From Litorivicinus sp. (GTDB lineage Bacteria; Pseudomonadota; Gammaproteobacteria; Pseudomonadales; Litorivicinaceae): 64,000 bases of DNA. The DNA is taken from NCBI GenBank assembly GCA_028339155.1, contig JAOLBK010000009.1, forward strand, positions 33,374-97,373, written 5' to 3'. This document shows positions 9,626-19,007 of this stretch, in pieces. The position numbers and the translations under genes are program-made. The notes beneath the pieces were generated by a model. That model did not search any database and was not told the origin of the DNA. It worked only from the letters and a program-made list of their open reading frames with translations. The stretch's first letter is position 1; the number at the start of each line of letters is the position of its first letter.

Positions 9626-10023
9626 AATTCAAAATAGCTTACTAGCTAAGATATTGAACGCATGATCTCATGACTCTTAATGCGATATTCATCCGCACTT
9701 AAAAAATTATTTTTTTCTATTCAAAACAATTGAATTAGTGCACTTGGACCAAAACGATCCGAACACATAGCATGAGGAATATGATGCCAAGCCTGAAGTC
9801 AGACGGGGTGGATCAATTATAAACTCAACTGCGCACTCTTTTTGACAGCAGCTTCAATTGTTTCAGCCATTGAGGTTTACTCAAACGTCGTCCTGGGCCT
9901 CTTCCGAAACCACAAGCTCAATCTGGATGAATACAGTCTAAAAATAAACGGCGTTGCGAGTGACTCTCGTCTTATGCTTCATTCAGCCGGGAGGGCTCAG
10001 TAGTTTTGAACCACGCTGGAAAT
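9626..10023. other. Intergenic region with an unassigned plus-strand open frame
   Basis: No confident gene. The plus strand is open from 9797 to a stop at 10001-10003; from TTG 9842 it would give 53 residues (TAASIVSAIEVYSN...). The composition is protein-like, but there is no ribosome binding site or recognised family, so it may be a decayed fragment or chance. AT-rich sequence around 9690-9730 lies upstream of the TRIC gene. Confidence 0.3.
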
Positions 10024-11913
10024 TCAATCAATATTCTCGACTAATTCTTGCGTCTCCAACCATTCCTTTTCCAAGGTACTCATGGTTTTTTTGGCATCGA
10101 CTTGTTGTGACAAACATTTTTTAAGGTGATCTGACTTACTTTCATCATAAATATCCGGGCTTGCCAATTGACTTTCGATATCAAGAAGTTCCTTTTGTGA
10201 CCTCTCAATTCTCAATTCCAAAGATTTAATTGTCTTCTTTAAATTGGCAGACTTCTTACGTTCTTCGGCCGATTTCTGACGCGCTATTTTTTTGTCCACA
10301 GGAACTTCAACCACTACACTCTCTGGCTGAGCCACCTCCCGAGAATAGTTTTTCAGCCATTTCTGGTAGTCCTTTAGGTCACCATCAAACTCATCAACGC
10401 CCCCCCCCGCCACTAAATAAAACTCATCGATGGTATTGCGCAACAAATGACGATCGTGAGAGATCACTACAAGCGCTCCCTCATAACTTTGGAGTGCCAT
10501 GGTGAGGGCATGTCGCATTTCTAAATCAAGGTGGTTGGTCGGCTCATCTAGCAAAAGCAGATTGGGCTTTTGCCAAACAATTAACGCAAGAGCAAGGCGC
10601 GCCTTTTCCCCGCCAGAAAAATCTTTAATAGCGTCTAGTGCCTTATCATTGTGGAAATCAAAACCACCTAAGAAATTTCTAATTTCCTGATCAGTCGCCT
10701 TTGGCGTTAAACGCTGCAAATGTAAAAATGGGCTGGCCTGCAGATCCAACACCTCAAGTTGGTGCTGAGCAAAGTAACCAACCTTTATATTGTCACTATA
10801 AATTCTTTCGCCCGACAACAGATCAAGATCACCGTTCAGACTGCTAATCAGCGTTGACTTGCCTGCCCCATTTGGACCCAACAGCCCGATTCTAGACCCT
10901 GGATACAAATCAAAATCCACGCCAGACAATATTTTTTTGTCGCCATAACCCATTTCAGATCGACTGATATTAACCAGAGCACCATGCGCTTTTTTGGAAG
11001 GCGGATGAAACTTGAAATTAAACGGTGAATCAATATGGGCCGGTGCAATATCTTCCATGCGCGCCAACTCTTTAATTCGACTCTGCGCCTGCTTCGCCTT
11101 CGATGCTTTGTAACGAAAACGAGCAACAAAATCCTCTACATCTTTACGACGCCTTTGCTGCTTCTCAAAGCTCGCCTGCTGGAGCGCCATACGTTCAGCT
11201 CGTAATCGCTCGAAAGCTGAATAATTTCCCTTGTAGCTAAAGGATTGCTTATGCTCTATGTGCACGATGGCTTGAACTACGTTATCAATAAAATCGCGAT
11301 CATGAGAAATAATTAGCAAAGTTCCTGGATAGGTCTTTAACCACTGCTCAAGCCATAGCGTGGCATCTAAGTCTAAGTGGTTAGTCGGCTCATCGAGCAT
11401 CAATAGGTCCGAGGGACTCATTAGTGCCTGAGCAAGATTGAGTCTTATTCTCCAGCCACCAGAAAAACTACTCACCGGAGATCTAGTCTCAGATTGATGA
11501 AAACCTAAACCATGTAATAATTGTTCAGCACGATAATGCGCATCAAAACCATGGATCAGATCCATTTTTTCGTACTCTTCGGCTAAGCGATTGTTGTCCT
11601 CCGACTCCAAGGCTTTTGCAATCGCCTCTTCGACACGGCGTAATTCAGGATCGCCATCAAGCACAAAATCCAACGCGCTCCTTGTCGAACTCGCCAACTC
11701 TTGAGCCATATGTGCAATTCGCCAATCACTAGGTATAGATAAGCTACCCGCATCCTGCGTTATCTGGCCTAACAACAACTTAAATAGACTCGACTTGCCA
11801 CTACCATTGGCTCCGATAATGCCTACGTGCTGACCCGGATGAATGACTAGCGCTGCTTCACTGAGGAGCACCTTAGTGCCGCGGCGGAGCTCAATATCTG
11901 TTAATGAAATCAT
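10024..11913 (-). CDS. yheS: ABC-F family ATPase YheS
   Basis: A 629-residue soluble protein with two ABC ATPase domains. The first has GANGSGKSS, SFSGGWRIR and LLMLDEPTNHLD; the second has GPNGAGKST, DFSGGEKAR and LLLLDEPTNHLD. Between them is a charged P-site tRNA interaction linker, and a Lys/Glu-rich coiled coil ends the protein. Sequence and length match E. coli YheS, an ABC-F factor that acts on ribosomes rather than in transport. A run of nine C at 10400-10408 (Gly-Gly-Gly codons) could mutate by slippage, but the frame is intact. Confidence 0.92.
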   Translation of the reverse strand: MISLTDIELRRGTKVLLSEAALVIHPGQHVGIIGANGSGKSSLFKLLLGQITQDAGSLSIPSDWRIAHMAQELASSTRSALDFVLDGDPELRRVEEAIAKALESEDNNRLAEEYEKMDLIHGFDAHYRAEQLLHGLGFHQSETRSPVSSFSGGWRIRLNLAQALMSPSDLLMLDEPTNHLDLDATLWLEQWLKTYPGTLLIISHDRDFIDNVVQAIVHIEHKQSFSYKGNYSAFERLRAERMALQQASFEKQQRRRKDVEDFVARFRYKASKAKQAQSRIKELARMEDIAPAHIDSPFNFKFHPPSKKAHGALVNISRSEMGYGDKKILSGVDFDLYPGSRIGLLGPNGAGKSTLISSLNGDLDLLSGERIYSDNIKVGYFAQHQLEVLDLQASPFLHLQRLTPKATDQEIRNFLGGFDFHNDKALDAIKDFSGGEKARLALALIVWQKPNLLLLDEPTNHLDLEMRHALTMALQSYEGALVVISHDRHLLRNTIDEFYLVAGGGVDEFDGDLKDYQKWLKNYSREVAQPESVVVEVPVDKKIARQKSAEERKKSANLKKTIKSLELRIERSQKELLDIESQLASPDIYDESKSDHLKKCLSQQVDAKKTMSTLEKEWLETQELVENID

Positions 11914-12315
11914 AGTTGAAAATCAATCGTGTGATGAATAGGTTGGACAATCAGCGGTTTAGACTGGCGGGTAAATCAATGCTTAGCACAACAAATACTG
12001 CACACAACATTGTTAGCAAAATAATAACAGAATCTACCTTCGGAAACTCAAGTGGGAGTCTTGTAACATTGAGATCGTGAAAAATACTTGGCTCACCAGC
12101 TAGACATGACACCGGCATTCACATTGAATGGTAGATGCTAACTAGCAGTTCAATACGTCAAACTTTGTTCTACTAAAACCGAAGGAGGTTTGAAATCACC
12201 TCAAATAAAAATTAATAAAACAAAATTGGCATGTTTACCATGACAAAAATTCATAGATCAATGAGGCATTTTGGTTCACTATTTTTAACCATTACCCTGC
12301 CAGAAGAGGAAAAAA
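11914..12315. other. Intergenic region between yheS and a small membrane protein gene
   Basis: About 400 bases between divergent genes. A shifted frame at 12231-12422 overlaps the small gene and lacks a ribosome binding site. No RNA gene or clear promoter recognised. Confidence 0.4.
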
Positions 12316-12540
12316 ATGAAGAGACGACTGATGGAATTAGTAGATTGGCTAGCAATCGGCTGGGGTGGTTATGTTGTGTTCGCAACGTGGGGACAGTTTT
12401 CACTGTATTGGATAAAAGGTGAGGCACCGCATTCTCTTGAGACATTCTTTTCTCTATCCGCCTTTTTCATTCCTTTCGTTATTTTACGGTGGCTTCTATT
12501 GGGATCACCAAAATTATGGGTTTATCCATTAGAAGATTAG
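12316..12540 (+). CDS. Small membrane protein of unknown function
   Basis: A 74-residue protein with two hydrophobic segments, about residues 10-30 (AIGWGGYVVFATWGQF) and 44-64 (FFSLSAFFIPFVILRWLLLG). The start is supported by AGAGGAA 5-6 bases before ATGAAGAGACG. I recognise no family. It is an isolated plus-strand gene in a loosely packed region, next to another predicted small membrane protein on the opposite strand. Confidence 0.55.
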   Translation: MKRRLMELVDWLAIGWGGYVVFATWGQFSLYWIKGEAPHSLETFFSLSAFFIPFVILRWLLLGSPKLWVYPLED

Positions 12541-12721
12541 AAGTAGGCAATAATTACAAAGATCACCAGCAATATTTTCAATAGAAAGAGCACTAAGTGT
12601 CGGCAATAGTCACTCTGGGGCTGACGGAGCTGTTCGGCCGTTGTCTTCTTCGGACTAGTACACTGATTTCCGCAAAGCCCTAAAGACCAATAAGTCTGAA
12701 TGGCTTAAGTAGAAAGCTTCA

Positions 12722-12877
12722 TCAGAAGAAACTCCAAATCCAAGCCCCACCAAATAAAGCCATCGCAAAAGTAAAGATCAAGGGCAGTAGGATGGAACTT
12801 GTCAGAATGAGTAGAAGCAGTCTGATCTGCTTTAATACCCTAGTCTGCTCTCGAAGGATTTGTATCTGCTCTTCCAA
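12722..12877 (-). CDS. Predicted 51-residue coiled-coil/membrane mini-protein
   Basis: A short frame starting at TTG (12875-12877), with GGAG at 12885-12888, seven bases upstream. The translation begins with a polar heptad-like helix rich in Glu, Gln and Arg (EEQIQILREQTRVLKQ), followed by one long transmembrane segment (about residues 19-45) and ends AWIWSFF. That bipartite structure and the ribosome binding site suggest a real gene. An in-frame TAA lies immediately before the TTG, so no longer start exists. Family not recognised. Confidence 0.5.
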   Translation of the reverse strand: MEEQIQILREQTRVLKQIRLLLLILTSSILLPLIFTFAMALFGGAWIWSFF

Positions 12878-13193
12878 ACATTAACTCCACTCAATTTTCA
12901 GAAACCCTACAACAACAGGTTTTCGAAATCACCTTATCGCAAATCTAGGGGATACCCAGAAGGCACTGATAAGCATAAGGAACACTTGACTCTGCTCACA
13001 AAAAAAATCGTCTCACAGCAGGTGCTTTAGTGAATCTTTAGAATTAAAACACGCTAATTTTGACCCCATTCAATAACTGCAATCTCATACTCACTCTCTG
13101 AGCTGATCAGCAAATCAACACGCACCATCACGCTGGCCTGGTTAGAAGGCTTCTCTCGCTTCTGATTGGCGAAGAAAGCCTTCTATTTGTGAA
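12878..13193. other. Intergenic region containing a 10-bp inverted repeat
   Basis: Contains the hairpin described at 13143-13185 and the ribosome binding site of the 51-residue gene. Nothing else recognised. Confidence 0.4.
13143..13185 (-). terminator. Long hairpin downstream of the peroxiredoxin gene
   Basis: Perfect 10-bp inverted repeat TAGAAGGCTT (13143-13152) / AAGCCTTCTA (13176-13185), with an inner TCGC/GCGA pairing. It starts 8 bases after the peroxiredoxin stop on the minus strand. The bases after the hairpin on that strand are not T-rich, so it may stabilise the 3' end rather than terminate intrinsically. Confidence 0.4.
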
Positions 13194-13844
13194 TTATCCC
13201 AAATTAACCTTTCTTAAATAAGGCAATATGGTCTGAAACTCTCCAAACTTTTTGTTCGCTTCATCGTTGTTAATTGCAGCTGGGATAATCACGTCTTGTC
13301 CAACCTGCCAATCTGCAGGAGTCGCAATACCCCGACTGGCCGACAACTGAAGTGCGTCCAACGCTCGTACGATTTCCGCAAAATTTCTTCCAACCGTCAT
13401 CGGGTAGGTCATCGACAGTTTCAATTTCTTGTCTGGCCCTATAATAAATACAGACCGAACAGTGGCCGTATCATTCGGCGTTCTTCCATCCGGCAAGTAG
13501 GCTTCGCTGGGCAACATATCAAAGGCTTTAGAAATAACCAGATCCTTGTCGGCAATGATGGGAAAATTGGGCTTATGTGCTCCAACAGCCTCTATGTCTT
13601 TTTTCCACTTACGATGGTCGTCAACTTCGTCAACAGACACACCAATGACTTTTGTCTTTCTTTTTTCCCACTCAGACTCCAACACAGCAACCGCACTAAA
13701 CTCCGTGGTGCATACCGGCGTGAAGTCTTTTGGATGTGAGAATAATATTGTCCATGACTCACCAATCCATTCGTGAAGACTGAAGTCACCTTGATCCGTC
13801 TGGACGTGAATATCAGGAATCGTATCGTTAATTCTCATAATCAT
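13194..13844 (-). CDS. 1-Cys peroxiredoxin (Prx6/AhpC-TSA family)
   Basis: Thiol peroxidase of 216 residues that reduces H2O2 or organic peroxides. The peroxidatic Cys45 is in DFTPVCTTEF. The long C-terminal domain typical of the Prx6 subfamily is present (about residues 165-216, ending YLRKVNLG). The true start may be the third codon (MRINDTIPD), since ATGATCATG offers two starts. It is 33 bases after a carbonic anhydrase gene on the same strand, so the two are probably co-transcribed. Confidence 0.93.
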   Translation of the reverse strand: MIMRINDTIPDIHVQTDQGDFSLHEWIGESWTILFSHPKDFTPVCTTEFSAVAVLESEWEKRKTKVIGVSVDEVDDHRKWKKDIEAVGAHKPNFPIIADKDLVISKAFDMLPSEAYLPDGRTPNDTATVRSVFIIGPDKKLKLSMTYPMTVGRNFAEIVRALDALQLSASRGIATPADWQVGQDVIIPAAINNDEANKKFGEFQTILPYLRKVNLG

Positions 13845-13877
13845 GATCTCCTTCTAAATTTACTTTAAAAATATAGC

Positions 13878-14462
13878 TTATTTAGTCGCTCGCCCTGCCA
13901 AAGAGGCATCAGGCACTTCAACTAAAAGGCCCGTTTTACAGTCATAGATGTAACCATAAATAGGAATATACCCGGGCACCAATGAGTGGTTACGTATCCG
14001 CCCTACATCTTCAAGGACAGACTTCTCATTCTCTTTGAAAGTGAGCCAATTGATGTATTTACCATCAACTGAGCCGCCCTCATTAGACTTATTCTTCCAT
14101 CCTTCTGCACTCACCTCTGCGGTCTTAAGACTAGTTTCTAATAGTGCACCCATAATATCGGATGAAAATAATTCCATCCCACAATCTGTATGGTGGATCA
14201 CGAACCACTCATTTGTCCCAAGTAATTTGTGGGAAATAACCAGAGAGCGTATGGCGTCATCACTTGCTCTACCACCGGCGTTTCGAATAACATGCGCATC
14301 GCCTTCAGAAAGACCTGCGTATTTTGCAGGATCCAGTCTCGCATCCATGCAGGTTAAAATGGCAAAGCCACGACCAGGAGGAAGTGGCAAACTCCCTTTT
14401 TCTCCAAATTCAGATGCATATTTCTTATTTGCTGCCGTTACTTCTTGAACTATCTGACTCAT
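13878..14462 (-). CDS. Beta-carbonic anhydrase, small divergent type
   Basis: 194 residues. The zinc site is visible as Cys38-x-Asp40-x-Arg42 (TCMDARLDP) and His91-x-x-Cys94 (HHTDCGM). The overall pattern ([20 protein letters not shown]) is that of the divergent beta clade found in many actinobacteria and proteobacteria, not the Can-like type of the enzyme at 1134-1739. Upstream of the peroxiredoxin in an apparent two-gene unit. The role could be bicarbonate supply or protection of the peroxiredoxin-linked stress response (inference). Confidence 0.9.
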   Translation of the reverse strand: MSQIVQEVTAANKKYASEFGEKGSLPLPPGRGFAILTCMDARLDPAKYAGLSEGDAHVIRNAGGRASDDAIRSLVISHKLLGTNEWFVIHHTDCGMELFSSDIMGALLETSLKTAEVSAEGWKNKSNEGGSVDGKYINWLTFKENEKSVLEDVGRIRNHSLVPGYIPIYGYIYDCKTGLLVEVPDASLAGRATK

Positions 14463-14844
14463 TTTCTATAAAGCTCCACTTCAAAATACATGACTGATGC
14501 AGTGACACACCCCATGCTCTATTTCGTTCAGTCCAATTACTATTATTTAACTTTATACCCGTCTAGATATAACTAAAAATATTATTTTGATTAATTGTAA
14601 TAACAAAAAAGAATATAAAATTTAATCGAGCATAATTCCGAAGAAACATCGCCGCGCTCCAAAAAAGGCTTCCTCCAAAAACAAAGGTTTTACTAGTGCA
14701 GCCAAGTCAGCTTTGGCTCTGAAAGTTACTGTTCCAAAACTATAATAAGGCGCCCATCCAATTCATTCATACTCGAAGAATTCGCCCTATCTAAAATGCA
14801 AAATGATATAAAGCTCGCCATCATCAAGCCTCGGATCACTAAGA
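14463..14844. other. Divergent intergenic region
   Basis: 382 bases between the divergent carbonic anhydrase and DUF2938 genes. The segment 14540-14630 is strongly AT-rich and is the likely site of promoters. No specific motif can be defended. Confidence 0.4.
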
Positions 14845-15321
14845 ATGAGCATTGTTACTATTTTTCTTATTGGGGTGGCTGCCTGCGTTATCTTTGATCT
14901 CTGGCAGATACTTTTTGCAAAAATCACGGGCATCCCCCCCTCAAACTGGGCCATTACAGGCCGGTGGTGCATCGGCGCTCTGACCAAGGGACGTTTTTAT
15001 GCCCCAAATATTGAGCAGATAGCACCTCGTCCAAGGGAGCTCGCAGTTGGCTGGCTACTGCATTACGCGGTTGCGATCAGTTATGCCTTTATTTTTTGGG
15101 GATTAATGTCGGTCAGCTGGTTAAAGGCTAGATTTTTTGATGGCTTTTTATTTGGAGTTATCACAGTCCTAGTGCCATGGTTATTTTTCTTACCATGCAT
15201 GGGAAAGGAAGTGATGGGTAGCCATACCCCGAATCCATTACTAATCAGCGCTCTTAGCTTAATGATGCATTCGCTTTTTGGCGTTTCTATTGGCCTGGGT
15301 TTTCTGTGGTCGAGTATATGA
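14845..15321 (+). CDS. DUF2938 family membrane protein
   Basis: A 158-residue protein with four hydrophobic segments. The first contains DLWQILFAKITGIPPSNWA, the family-type N-terminus. GRWCIGALTKGRF follows, then FFLPCMGKEVMGSHTPNP in the third quarter. These features match the uncharacterised DUF2938 family of inner-membrane proteins. Function unknown. The upstream sequence carries only a weak AAGA before the ATG. Confidence 0.75.
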   Translation: MSIVTIFLIGVAACVIFDLWQILFAKITGIPPSNWAITGRWCIGALTKGRFYAPNIEQIAPRPRELAVGWLLHYAVAISYAFIFWGLMSVSWLKARFFDGFLFGVITVLVPWLFFLPCMGKEVMGSHTPNPLLISALSLMMHSLFGVSIGLGFLWSSI

Positions 15322-15616
15322 GATCACAATCAACGCCATATACCCTCTACCCTTTGCGTGCTCATTGATGATGCCGCTAAACGAGACCAAGACTTATCCA
15401 TCAATATCCGGCCGCAAAAGTATCGTATGTGCCTAACATCTCTTGAAGAAATCACTTATATCTAAAGATATGAAGTTATGGGCATGCACGCTATCGACAT
15501 GAGATGCTGCACAAAAAAACTATTTAGAAGCATTGAGAAAGGCTCAATATTTAATCAGCAAACCTTCGATATCAACCGCAAATAGAAGAATATTGGCGCT
15601 ACACAATGAGAACCCA

Positions 15617-16237
15617 ATGAAATTGAGCCTACTCGGATTGTTCGTTCCTACTTTCTTTTTCGTGTCGGTAACACCCGGCCTTTGCATGACATTGGCGTTA
15701 ACTCTAGGAATGACTATTGGTGTGCGTCGCACCCTTTGGATGATGGCAGGCGAGTTAGTTGGTGTCGCTTTGGTGGTGCTCGCAACCCTCGCAGGGGTTG
15801 CGGCTATCATGCTTGAACACCCCGACCTGTTTATTATATTCAAACTTGCAGGTGGCACTTATTTGGCGTACCTCGGTGTACAGTTATGGCGATCAAAAGG
15901 CAAAATGGCGATTACGACTGAGATCGGTATATCAGCGCTAACAAGCCGTAGGGAACTGATAAGCCAAGGCTTTATAACAGCGATTAGCAACCCGAAAGGC
16001 TGGGCGTTTTTTGTAGCGTTACTCCCTCCGTTTATAGATTACCAGCAGCCTGTAGCTTCGCAGATAAGTATTATGCTGGTACTTATATTGCTACTCGAGT
16101 TTATCTGCCTCATCGCATACGCCTCTGGAGGAAGCGCACTAAGTCGTTATTTGCAAAATCGGGCTAACGTCCAAACGCTTAACCGTATCGCAGGTTCCCT
16201 AATGCTAGGCGTGTCGTTATGGCTCGCATTTGGTTAG
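15617..16237 (+). CDS. LysE/RhtB family amino acid exporter
   Basis: A 206-residue inner-membrane protein with six hydrophobic helices. It carries the family N-terminal signature VSVTPGLCMTLALTLGMTIG and the mid-protein GFITAISNPKGWAFFVALLPPF. Members export amino acids such as threonine, homoserine or lysine; the substrate cannot be read from sequence. The frame is open upstream to 15533, but ATG 15617 gives the canonical N-terminus and has GAGAA upstream, so I chose it. Confidence 0.9.
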   Translation: MKLSLLGLFVPTFFFVSVTPGLCMTLALTLGMTIGVRRTLWMMAGELVGVALVVLATLAGVAAIMLEHPDLFIIFKLAGGTYLAYLGVQLWRSKGKMAITTEIGISALTSRRELISQGFITAISNPKGWAFFVALLPPFIDYQQPVASQISIMLVLILLLEFICLIAYASGGSALSRYLQNRANVQTLNRIAGSLMLGVSLWLAFG

Positions 16238-16876
16238 AGGGTTTTTGAACTGAAATGCCCTCTCTTAATTTGAAATTAGAGCGCTCTCAAGAGTGACATC
16301 CTTGGCTCTTTTCAATTTCATCGTTATCCAAGATAACCCCCCCCTTATTTGGGTTGCCACATACCCTAAAAATCAAAAGGCGAAAACAGAGTAAATGTTA
16401 CTGCATTACACCCTGTGAACCCCTCTAAACCCTAACCTCCTGGCACCAAGAACTCCTGAAGCAAGAGCACTATTATTTACAGTAAAATTTTGCATAACGC
16501 GCAGTATAAATACCGCAAGAAAAAATCCCTAAAAGGATATCGATAGGTTCGAGCTTTGACTCGACAACTAAAACCTTATATCTGCCGCCACAAATAGAAG
16601 TCGCTTCCATGTCCTGCTCCTGATCCAATCCTCTAACTACCAAACGAACGATCTGTTAGTACAGAAAATTCATCTAATGCTCAGTCTTTTTTATGGATGT
16701 CGGTTGATAAACTAACTGCTTGGCTGTTTACACTTCGTAACTTCATATGCTTCGCCGCTGCGTCCAAAATTTAAAGCTTGATCGCATTCTTGAAGCTAGT
16801 ACTCTTCCAACTAAGTTAATTCTCCGAATTAACGATATGCCTCGCGTTCAATGCTATTTAATCGAATCAGAGATCT
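16238..16876. other. Long intergenic region, no gene seen
   Basis: 639 bases with stops in all frames and no tRNA-like fold. A run of C at about 16339-16346 and a palindrome AGAGCGCTCT near 16278-16287 are the only visible structures. May be a decayed region or hold an unrecognised small RNA. Confidence 0.4.
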
Positions 16877-17284
16877 ATGATTGAGATACCCAAAGTCCCT
16901 GCCCCAATCGCACAAATTTTTCTGCGGCTTCCGGTTAGTATTTTATTTTTACAACAAGGCTTATCAAAACTACCAGTGACCGAAGCAACTGCCGACGCAT
17001 TTGGACTACCTTTTATTGTGTGGTGGTTTGTTACATACGGCGAGATTGGGGCGGGCGTCGGTTTATTGTTGGGCGGATTGATCGGGTTTAGAGATTTCTT
17101 CGGAATAGGGGATTTGATCACACGATTCTCTGGCATAACAATGGCATGCATCATGACGGGAGTCATTTGGATTAGCGCCCCGTCAGACTTGATGGCGGTT
17201 TTACTTTATGATTATTTGCACGTAAGTATGTATTTTGTAGGTATCTATTTTGCATTACGAGGAAATCCAAAGTGGAACGCCTAG
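16877..17284 (+). CDS. DoxX-like small membrane protein
   Basis: 135 residues with four hydrophobic helices. The N-terminal LRLPVSILFLQQGLSKLP and the second-helix YGEIGAGVGLLLGGLIG pattern are typical of DoxX/DoxD-like proteins, a broad family of quinone- or redox-associated membrane proteins of mostly unknown role. Isolated gene; the ribosome binding site is weak. Confidence 0.7.
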   Translation: MIEIPKVPAPIAQIFLRLPVSILFLQQGLSKLPVTEATADAFGLPFIVWWFVTYGEIGAGVGLLLGGLIGFRDFFGIGDLITRFSGITMACIMTGVIWISAPSDLMAVLLYDYLHVSMYFVGIYFALRGNPKWNA

Positions 17285-17388
17285 TTCTTTTCTGTTGAAA
17301 ATTATCCGTATGAGCAAAAGGCTTAATGGACGAGACCTGGAAGACGGTGATACCTGAGCTTTACTGAACTGCCAACAGTGGAGTTAAC

Positions 17389-17547
17389 ATGAATTCCTCC
17401 AGTTGGTCAGCTAAAAAGACTTCAAAAGACACTGCAAACCCAAGAGAGAAAGTCTTAACTTTAGATAATAAAATTATCGGAGGTGATAAGCCAATTGAAA
17501 GCTCAGATTCCTTTCTGGACGCTATTATTCGGAATTCTTGTTATTGA
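17389..17547 (+). CDS. Possible 52-residue protein
   Basis: A short frame with a good ribosome binding site (GGAG six bases before the ATG, in GTGGAGTTAACATG). The translation is polar, starts MNSSSWSAKKTSK, and contains VLTLDNKIIGGDKPIESS. No membrane segment and no known family. It lies between the DoxX-like gene and the homocysteine methyltransferase gene. Could be a real mini-gene, or the start of a gene broken by the TGA at 17545. Confidence 0.35.
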   Translation: MNSSSWSAKKTSKDTANPREKVLTLDNKIIGGDKPIESSDSFLDAIIRNSCY

Positions 17548-17724
17548 ATGGGGCCGGAGATAGCCGCCGCTAAAACCATTGCGGAAAGGATTAGCACTTT
17601 TGGACGCGTTTGAGAGTTTGAAAGTCGCAACAGAGAGATTTCAAAATACGCTCGAGTGGCCTCATTAGTAATCCGCTAATAATTCCAGATTTTTATAATT
17701 TAAACGTCTAGTAGGATTTAATTT

Positions 17725-18654
17725 TTGAAAAAATTGGATACTAAAAATATTGTATTGCTTGATGGTGGACTCGGTCAGGAAATCAACAGAAGGTCACGGC
17801 AAGATAAATCACATCCACTTTGGTCTGTTGACGTAATGATGAATGAGCCAGACTTGGTAGTGAAAGTGCATGAAGATTTTATCAAGGCGGGGGCTCGAGT
17901 TCTTTGCCCCAATAATTACGCCGCTACGCCAATGAGGCTAAAAAAATTTGACTTAGAGAGCAGGCTTACTGACATCCATCGAAAAGCAATTGCATTAATG
18001 GATGAGGCCGTTTCTCGATCTGGTGTAAACCCTAAAGATATTTCTAGATTGGGATGTCTCCCTCCGCTGGTATCGAGTTACGTGGCTTCAGCGGCACCAA
18101 ATTACGATGATGCGTATGATCAGTACTCTATGCTCTTGGAACTGCAACAGCCTTTTGTAGACGGTTTCTTGGTGGAGACAATGTCCAATTTGACTGAAAT
18201 CCGTGCAGTGATTGATGTTCTTAACACAGCTAACGAGCCTATTTATTTGGCTCTTACTATTAAGGACGATGGAACAAACAGACTGCGCTCTGGTGAAAGC
18301 ATTGAGTCGGCTCTCGAACTATTGGTCAGGCATCGCGTGGGGGCTTGTTTAATTAACTGCAGCCGACCTGAGTCAGTTACCAAGGCACTTCCTTTAATTG
18401 TCAAATCTGGATTGGTATTTGGAGCTTACGCTAATGGTTTCACCTCGATTAATGCTCTGCGTCCATACGGAAATGTCGACGCCCTCGAGAAACGGATTGA
18501 TTTGACACATGAGGTTTATTGTGAGCATGTTTTAGGTTGGATAGACTCTGGTGCGTCGATCGTTGGTGGCTGCTGTGAGATAACGCCAAAGCATATTAGC
18601 TTTTTACATGAGGCTTTAAATTCCAGAGGAATTACTTGCTCTAAATTAATATAA
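17725..18654 (+). CDS. Homocysteine S-methyltransferase family protein
   Basis: A 309-residue TIM-barrel methyltransferase. The N-terminal LLDGGLGQEINRR is the family start. The zinc cysteines that bind homocysteine appear as INCS in the middle and the Cys-Cys pair in VGGCCEITPKHI near the C-terminus. The enzyme moves a methyl group from a donor such as S-methylmethionine, betaine or a sulfonium compound to homocysteine; the donor is not determined. The start is TTG, with AGGAT upstream. Confidence 0.88.
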   Translation: MKKLDTKNIVLLDGGLGQEINRRSRQDKSHPLWSVDVMMNEPDLVVKVHEDFIKAGARVLCPNNYAATPMRLKKFDLESRLTDIHRKAIALMDEAVSRSGVNPKDISRLGCLPPLVSSYVASAAPNYDDAYDQYSMLLELQQPFVDGFLVETMSNLTEIRAVIDVLNTANEPIYLALTIKDDGTNRLRSGESIESALELLVRHRVGACLINCSRPESVTKALPLIVKSGLVFGAYANGFTSINALRPYGNVDALEKRIDLTHEVYCEHVLGWIDSGASIVGGCCEITPKHISFLHEALNSRGITCSKLI

Positions 18655-19007
18655 GAATTTTTTGTGATATCACGATGTCGGCTAAGGCTTCTTTCCCCCA
18701 AGTTTTCGGTTGTCTTATTTACTTTTCATGTCCCGCGGGCGACTTTTACTTTTGTAAAAATAGTTCTCTGCCAAATCAGACATCGATCAAGTTGAGTCTC
18801 TAGCGGCACGGTTATCAGTTAAACAAGTGGCGCATTACTTCGGTATTAGAAAAACCACTTTATAGTTTCGGTACCAATGCCGATTTAAAATAACCTTTTA
18901 GTAAGACTCAGCAGTTACTAAGAATACTTTAAAGCCTACCTAGAAATTCTGAGCAGCCAACAAAGCTCCAAAGACTACAAAGCCCAGTTTGCAAAGGATG
19001 AACTTTT
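18655..19007. other. Intergenic region with a degraded HTH fragment and a C-terminal-like mini-frame
   Basis: Holds the helix-turn-helix remnant at 18764-18865. On the minus strand near 18943-19014 is a 23-codon frame, KKFILCKLGFVVFGALLAAQ, that resembles the hydrophobic end of the small gene at 20472-20654. It suggests decayed copies of a small-protein family. Confidence 0.35.
18764..18865 (+). pseudogene. Degraded helix-turn-helix gene fragment
   Basis: Between stops at 18761 and 18863 the plus strand reads DIDQVESLAARLSVKQVAHY followed by FGIRKTTL and then TAG. This looks like the N-terminal HTH of small phage- or plasmid-type DNA-binding proteins (pattern xVESLAAxLxxKQxAxYFGIxKTT). The frame stops where the recognition helix should continue, and no start codon is present, so it is most likely a remnant. 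Confidence 0.4.
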
